Source: Halobacteriovoraceae bacterium
Lineage (GTDB): Bacteria > Bdellovibrionota > Bacteriovoracia > Bacteriovoracales > Bacteriovoracaceae
Reading direction: 5' to 3'
Length of the DNA stretch: 64,000 nucleotides
NCBI GenBank assembly: GCA_020635115.1
Contig: JACKAK010000002.1
Coordinates: forward strand, 372,001 to 436,000
The notes beneath the pieces are model-generated. The model did no database searches. It was not told the origin of the DNA and saw only the letters and a program-made list of their open reading frames with translations. The translations under genes were made by a program, and so were the position numbers. Shown here in pieces: positions 60,112 to 64,000 of this stretch. Every line of letters begins with the position of its first letter. Position 1 is the first letter of the stretch.

Positions 60112-61236
60112 ATGTCGAAAAGAGATTATTACGAGGTACTTGGTGTTAGTAAAAGTGCCGATAAAAATACCATCAAAAAGGCCTATCGTAAGTTAGCGAT
60201 GCAGTATCACCCTGATAGAAATCCAGATAATAAAGAGGCCGAGGCAAAATTCAAAGAGGCCTCGGAAGCAGCAGAAATACTTTTAGATGATGATAAAAGA
60301 AGAAAGTATGATCAATTCGGTCATGCAGGAGTAAACGGACAGGCCGGTGGTTTCGGTCAAGGTGGATTTTCAGATTTTGGAGATATTTTCTCTGATATTT
60401 TTGGAGGTGGATTCGAAGATATTTTTGGCGGAGGTCGACGCAGGGGTGGAAGAAGTCGTGCTAGGGCCGGGTCAGATTTGCAAATGCAATTGAATGTATC
60501 GTTTAAGGATGCTGCATTTGGAATTGAGAGAAAAATTGAAATTACAAGAAACATTTCCTGTAAAACGTGTAATGGTAGTGGAGCGAAAGCAGGGAGTAGC
60601 CCGGTAAGTTGCGACATGTGCCATGGAACAGGAGAAATTAGAAGGCAACAAGGTTTTTTCACTATGGCCAGCACATGTCCTAAGTGTCATGGTGCGGGAG
60701 AGATGATTAAAGATCCTTGTGGTACTTGTCATGGACAGGGTGTAACCAAGAAAAAAGTTGAGTTGGAAGTGTCTATTCCAGCAGGTATTGATCATGGGCA
60801 GAGACTTAAGCTCTCTGGTGAAGGTGATGCTGGACAAAATGGTGGCCCTAGTGGTGATTTATATGTTGTTGTGGCCATCGAGGATGATGAATTTTTTCAA
60901 AGAGATGGGTTTGATGTTTACTGCAAAGTACCTATTAGTTTTTCACAAGCTGCTCTTGGGGCCGATATTGAGGTTCCAACTTTAGATGGTAAGGTTGAGG
61001 TGAAAATTTCAGAGGGCACACAATCTGGGCGGAAAATGCGTTTGAAAGGTAAAGGGATAACAAAGCTAGGTGGTTATGGCAAGGGAGATCAAATAATTGA
61101 AGTTCATGTCGAAACTCCTACGAAGCTTAGTTCAGAACAAAGAGAGATTTTCCAAAAACTCTCAGATATGGAACATGTTAAGAGCAATCCAATGTCTAAA
61201 GGTTTCTTTGATAAAGTGAGAGATCTTTTCCAATAA
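60112..61236 (+). CDS. dnaJ: Chaperone DnaJ (Hsp40, type I)
   Basis: A 374-residue protein. The J-domain (about 1-70) has YHPDRNP with the HPD motif that stimulates DnaK. A Gly/Phe-rich region (GGFGQGGFSDFGDIFSDIFG) follows. The zinc-finger domain has four C-x-x-C-x-G-x-G repeats: CKTCNGSG, CDMCHGTG, CPKCHGAG and CGTCHGQG. The C-terminal peptide-binding domain ends EHVKSNPMSKGFFDKVRDLF. All type I features are intact. It is three bases from the end of the convergent TIGR02147-type gene. Confidence 0.98.
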   Translation: MSKRDYYEVLGVSKSADKNTIKKAYRKLAMQYHPDRNPDNKEAEAKFKEASEAAEILLDDDKRRKYDQFGHAGVNGQAGGFGQGGFSDFGDIFSDIFGGGFEDIFGGGRRRGGRSRARAGSDLQMQLNVSFKDAAFGIERKIEITRNISCKTCNGSGAKAGSSPVSCDMCHGTGEIRRQQGFFTMASTCPKCHGAGEMIKDPCGTCHGQGVTKKKVELEVSIPAGIDHGQRLKLSGEGDAGQNGGPSGDLYVVVAIEDDEFFQRDGFDVYCKVPISFSQAALGADIEVPTLDGKVEVKISEGTQSGRKMRLKGKGITKLGGYGKGDQIIEVHVETPTKLSSEQREIFQKLSDMEHVKSNPMSKGFFDKVRDLFQ

Positions 61237-61239
61237 CAA

Positions 61240-62085
61240 TTATATATTTTTGTTTTTTACAACAGATATAGGAAACAACTGCATATTCAGTTGGAATATA
61301 CTATCTGGACTGTTGTAAGAATGAACTTTTTCTCTGAAATTATTTTGTATATCTTTAATGTAACTTTTTAATTCACTTATTTTATCAATTGGTATTGGAA
61401 GAGTCACACTTGTAATATCTCTTTCGTCCCGGTTGATACGATCAATACTTTCTCGGCCCATATTAATCATATTTTTATGATAGTTTGCAATTGTGTGAGA
61501 AGGGACTTCTCCTCTAAAATCTATATGTTGTTGAACGGCACTAACTATTTTTCCGTCTACGCCTCTTTTAATGATACCTAATTTTGTAAGATCAAGAAGT
61601 GCCTGTACTGCTTCTGCTACTGAAATGTTTGGTATCAACGTTTTTGCAATCCATTGTGGGTCATCTTGGAAATCGTCTAATAGCGAAAGCTCCCTAATTG
61701 CGACATAATACCATTGCGAGTAGTATTTATAAACTTCTTCGACATTTGGATTGTGGAGTCTATACTTTTGATTTTTAATGAGTTTTTTGAGAGCGTTAAT
61801 TTTTACATCATGTTTTTTGGAATCATTATATTTCATAAGTAAAAGTAGAATTTTAAGTTCAGCTGGATTTAAATTGAATAATTTTGCAATTTCACGAGCA
61901 CCTCTTGGAGACATGTTTTTTTGGTTTGAAATAATTTTTTGATAGTGATTAGGAGTTGTGTAACCTGTTAGATTTGATAGGCGTCTAAAACTCAGCCTTT
62001 TTTCAACAGACATTTTATAGTCAATCAAATCCTTTAGGAAGGCCCTATAGTCTCGATAGTCGTAAATTTGAGGTAATTTTTCCAT
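61240..62085 (-). CDS. TIGR02147-family regulator-like protein (N-terminal helix-turn-helix)
   Basis: A 281-residue protein. The N-terminal YDYRDYRAFLKDLIDYK with LSFRRLSNLTGYTTPNHYQ is the hallmark of the TIGR02147 family (DUF4423 type), which is abundant in Bdellovibrionota and Fibrobacteres and unusual elsewhere. SNLTGYTTPNHYQKIISNQK has the shape of a helix-turn-helix. The C-terminal two thirds are helical, ending near MQLFPISVVKNKN. Members are thought to be regulators, but targets are unproven. Divergent from the nitroreductase-like gene. Confidence 0.83.
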   Translation of the reverse strand: MEKLPQIYDYRDYRAFLKDLIDYKMSVEKRLSFRRLSNLTGYTTPNHYQKIISNQKNMSPRGAREIAKLFNLNPAELKILLLLMKYNDSKKHDVKINALKKLIKNQKYRLHNPNVEEVYKYYSQWYYVAIRELSLLDDFQDDPQWIAKTLIPNISVAEAVQALLDLTKLGIIKRGVDGKIVSAVQQHIDFRGEVPSHTIANYHKNMINMGRESIDRINRDERDITSVTLPIPIDKISELKSYIKDIQNNFREKVHSYNSPDSIFQLNMQLFPISVVKNKNI

Positions 62086-62099
62086 AAAAACTCCATGAG

Positions 62100-62199
62100 T
62101 GTAGTCTAAATGTATTGTATCATAATTTGATTATTTCGCTATGTATCTTTCTAATATATTGATTTTATTGAGTAAATTCAAATATTGATGTAGTCCAAA
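62100..62199. repeat. Direct repeat TGTAGTCTAAA / TGTAGTCCAAA in the divergent gap
   Basis: Two copies of an 11-base word with one difference, at 62100-62110 and 62189-62199, sit near the two ends of the gap between the TIGR02147-type gene and the nitroreductase-like gene. They could be binding sites for a shared regulator; the spacing is about 89 bases. Confidence 0.35.
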
Positions 62200-62273
62200 A
62201 AAATATCAAAAAACACAATTTTATCCAATTTTGACTGAAAATGAGTTTAGAACAAATGTACAGAGAGGACATT

Positions 62274-63404
62274 ATGGATAAACTAATGAACGACAGAATT
62301 GAACTATTAAGAAACTTTGAGATTAATAAACAAAAGGTACAAAAAAGGTATTTAAATGTTGAGATTGATTTTGACAAAATTATTGATTTTGCTAGGCTTT
62401 GTCCATCTGGGGATAATAGTCAACCATGGAAATTCGAAGTTAGAGAAAATTGCTTGATTGTTACAAATGATAATCAAAGAAGTAACCATGTTTTAAATTA
62501 CAAGGAAGTAGCAAGTCTATATAGTTTTGGGATGATGTCAGAAATTATTCAAATTGCAGCAAATGATCAGGGATTTTACGCAAACGTTAAATGTACAGAT
62601 TTTAAAAATCCTACTTTGGAAATAATATTCACAGCAGGGGCATTGAGAGATGAGTTAGTTGATCAAATCAGTAGAAGAGAAGTTGATCGTAGAGAGTATA
62701 AGGGTGGAAGTCTGAAAGATAAAGTTTTCCAAGAAATTTTCTTAATGTCATTTCATTATCCCAACGTAGAAGTATCGTATGCAGACAATGAAAATATTGA
62801 TGTAAAAAAGTATATTGAAAAAAATGACTATAAGTTTGCATATTGGAAAACAGGATTTATGCAGACTTTGAGATGGATGAAATTCTCAAAAGAAGACTTA
62901 GAGCAAAGAGATGGACTTCCTTGGAGAAATTTAGGTCTGAAGTTTATAGATATGCTGATTTTAAAAACAATGAGAAAGTTTAATCCTATTTACGATTTTA
63001 TGTCTGCACTAAAAATGTGGGCCCCTGCAAAGCTTGTGGCACGTAGACAAGTAAATTCAGCTGCTGGATTTATTTTGATTTCACTTAAGGATTATAAAGA
63101 TGAAACAGTTTTTAATGCAGGTAGATTCTTTATGAGAGCATGGCTTAAATTGACAGAAGTAGATTATAAAGTTCAGCCTCATACAGCAGGATCTTTGCCA
63201 ATGTACTATTTAAGTAGATTTGAAGAATTCTTTGATTTTATACCTTCAAATATGGCCAAGCATTACTGGAATCAACGCGGAGTTCTAAATAAAATATTTA
63301 GAAGTAAAGGTTACCCATTTTTTCTTTTAAGAGTAGGAAAAAATAATCAATTACCACAAAATATGAAGGCCCCAAGATTGAATATTGAAGAGATTAAGGG
63401 CTAA
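62274..63404 (+). CDS. Nitroreductase-like flavoprotein
   Basis: A 376-residue protein. ATG 62274 is chosen because AGAGAGG lies directly upstream; an in-frame ATG at 62241 has no such site. FARLCPSGDNSQPWKFEV near residue 40 is the nitroreductase-fold FMN/phosphate block (typical SGxNSQPW), and DQISRREVDRREYKGG is the other recognisable motif. The fold often spans about 200 residues; the longer length is like the MoeY/ThcOx-type nitroreductase relatives. Substrate unknown. No carrier or cyclase gene lies next to it. Confidence 0.75.
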   Translation: MDKLMNDRIELLRNFEINKQKVQKRYLNVEIDFDKIIDFARLCPSGDNSQPWKFEVRENCLIVTNDNQRSNHVLNYKEVASLYSFGMMSEIIQIAANDQGFYANVKCTDFKNPTLEIIFTAGALRDELVDQISRREVDRREYKGGSLKDKVFQEIFLMSFHYPNVEVSYADNENIDVKKYIEKNDYKFAYWKTGFMQTLRWMKFSKEDLEQRDGLPWRNLGLKFIDMLILKTMRKFNPIYDFMSALKMWAPAKLVARRQVNSAAGFILISLKDYKDETVFNAGRFFMRAWLKLTEVDYKVQPHTAGSLPMYYLSRFEEFFDFIPSNMAKHYWNQRGVLNKIFRSKGYPFFLLRVGKNNQLPQNMKAPRLNIEEIKG

Positions 63405-63410
63405 GTAAAG

Positions 63411-63440
63411 TTGAACAACTTGGATATTTTTTGATATTAT
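63411..63440 (+). promoter_or_regulatory. Putative promoter for the TPR lipoprotein gene
   Basis: TTGAAC (63411-63416) and TATTAT (63435-63440) with an 18-base spacer, 20 bases before the ATG in the short gap after the nitroreductase-like gene. AGGGGAA serves as ribosome-binding site. Confidence 0.45.
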
Positions 63441-63460
63441 TCCCAGACGAAGGGGAATAA

Positions 63461-64000
63461 ATGAAAAAAAGAACCATAATAATACTAATGATGTGCAGTG
63501 TCTTTTTCTGGCAAGGGTGTGGAAGTATTTCTGTAATCAACCGCCCTAAAGAGGAAATTTATTCGGCCGAGTTTCTAGCAAAAATAAATGAAATTAAAGA
63601 GATTTATAAGGGCGGAAATTTAGAATTAGCGAGGCAAAAATTGCTCTCTTTAAAGGAAGAAACTCTCATACCGGTTGAACGTGCAAAAAGAAGGACTCTT
63701 TTGGGGGTCATACTTTACTCTCAAAAGAATTATGAGCAAGCAATTTTTAATTTTAACTTAGCTGTACCAGACTCTATACAAGATTTGGAGCTTACAGCAT
63801 CAATATATCTTAATTTGGCCAGTTCATATTACAAGATTGGCTTTGTCCAGCAAGCGTATGACTCTTTAAGTTTAGCAAACGAACAAAATCTTAAACGGCC
63901 AGAGTTAAGTAAATTCTACAAATTAGAAATAAAATTAACAGATGAATTGGGTAAAGAAAGAGAAAAAACGTTAGCGCTCATTAATTATCTTTCAGATAAA
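63461..64000 (+). CDS. Probable lipoprotein with TPR-like repeats (3' partial)
   Basis: The frame is open to the end of the window (180 residues). AGGGGAATA precedes the ATG. The N-terminal signal MKKRTIIILMMCSVFFWQGC ends at a cysteine (C20) in a lipobox-like WQGC context, so lipidation is likely. The remaining residues form helix pairs of TPR type: AKRRTLLGVILYSQKNYEQA, and LTASIYLNLASSYYKIGFVQ with QAYDSLSLA. The first 200 residues of LpoA/LppC-type penicillin-binding-protein activators look similar, but the diagnostic C-terminal part lies outside the window, so that is only a guess. Confidence 0.75.
   Translation, partial: MKKRTIIILMMCSVFFWQGCGSISVINRPKEEIYSAEFLAKINEIKEIYKGGNLELARQKLLSLKEETLIPVERAKRRTLLGVILYSQKNYEQAIFNFNLAVPDSIQDLELTASIYLNLASSYYKIGFVQQAYDSLSLANEQNLKRPELSKFYKLEIKLTDELGKEREKTLALINYLSDK

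Noticed and set aside
1..64000. CRISPR array, insertion sequence or prophage
   Set aside because: No evenly spaced repeats, transposase, integrase or terminal inverted repeats were seen; gene order is conserved and composition looks uniform.

Overview
The window is AT-rich (about one third G+C by eye), gene-dense chromosomal DNA from a Gram-negative bacterium. The best fit is a member of the Bdellovibrionota, most likely Bacteriovoracia (Bacteriovorax/Halobacteriovorax-like). This rests on a TIGR02147-type regulator, the flagellar-motor and chemotaxis gene mix, the exported and outer-membrane-like proteins, and the low G+C. It is inference from gene content, not a database match. No tRNA, rRNA, insertion sequence, prophage or CRISPR array was seen. 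No stretch longer than 300 bases lacks a gene.

Layout. 1-7847: a motility and signalling block. It starts with the 3' part of a protein that looks like a FliF C-terminal region fused to a FliG-like domain. A tandem-receiver/ankyrin protein, a CheY, a CheC with both phosphatase motifs and a hybrid histidine kinase follow. A motA-motB pair on the minus strand converges on the kinase. 7939-9504: an exported, probably beta-barrel protein with long A-tracts. 9588-22352: secE, nusG, rplK, rplA, rplJ, rplL, rpoB, rpoC, rpsL, rpsG. 22441-24525: a divergent EF-G behind a strong terminator, with no tuf gene next to it. 24573-39025: the S10, spc and alpha ribosomal clusters (rpsJ to rplQ) with secY, adk, infA and rpoA, ended by a terminator.

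39099-50425: a thioredoxin-like protein, a sigma-54-type activator with an unfamiliar sensor region, a 1097-residue exported protein, a three-gene biotin-dependent acyl-CoA carboxylase (carboxyltransferase, biotin carboxylase, biotin carrier) and hflK-hflC. The 1097-residue protein carries two degraded Clp-like AAA+ modules followed by an FtsH-like HELGH zinc-peptidase motif, and is the most unusual gene here. 50556-57400: a small unknown protein whose ribosome-binding site lies in a hairpin, a double M16 peptidase, a HemW-like radical SAM protein, and two overlapping genes for exported solute-binding proteins. 57532-61236: grpE, dnaK, dnaJ. 61240-64000: a TIGR02147-type regulator, a nitroreductase-like protein and the start of a TPR-type lipoprotein.

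Together the centre is the core transcription and translation machinery, in near-textbook order. The flanks hold motor-linked signalling, envelope proteolysis and quality control, chaperones and acyl-CoA carboxylation. A window-wide signal is strong enrichment of the palindrome GGCC, usually as a G-ending codon followed by the Ala codon GCC. Where possible, start codons were set by Shine-Dalgarno spacing, which moves several starts downstream of the longest open frame.
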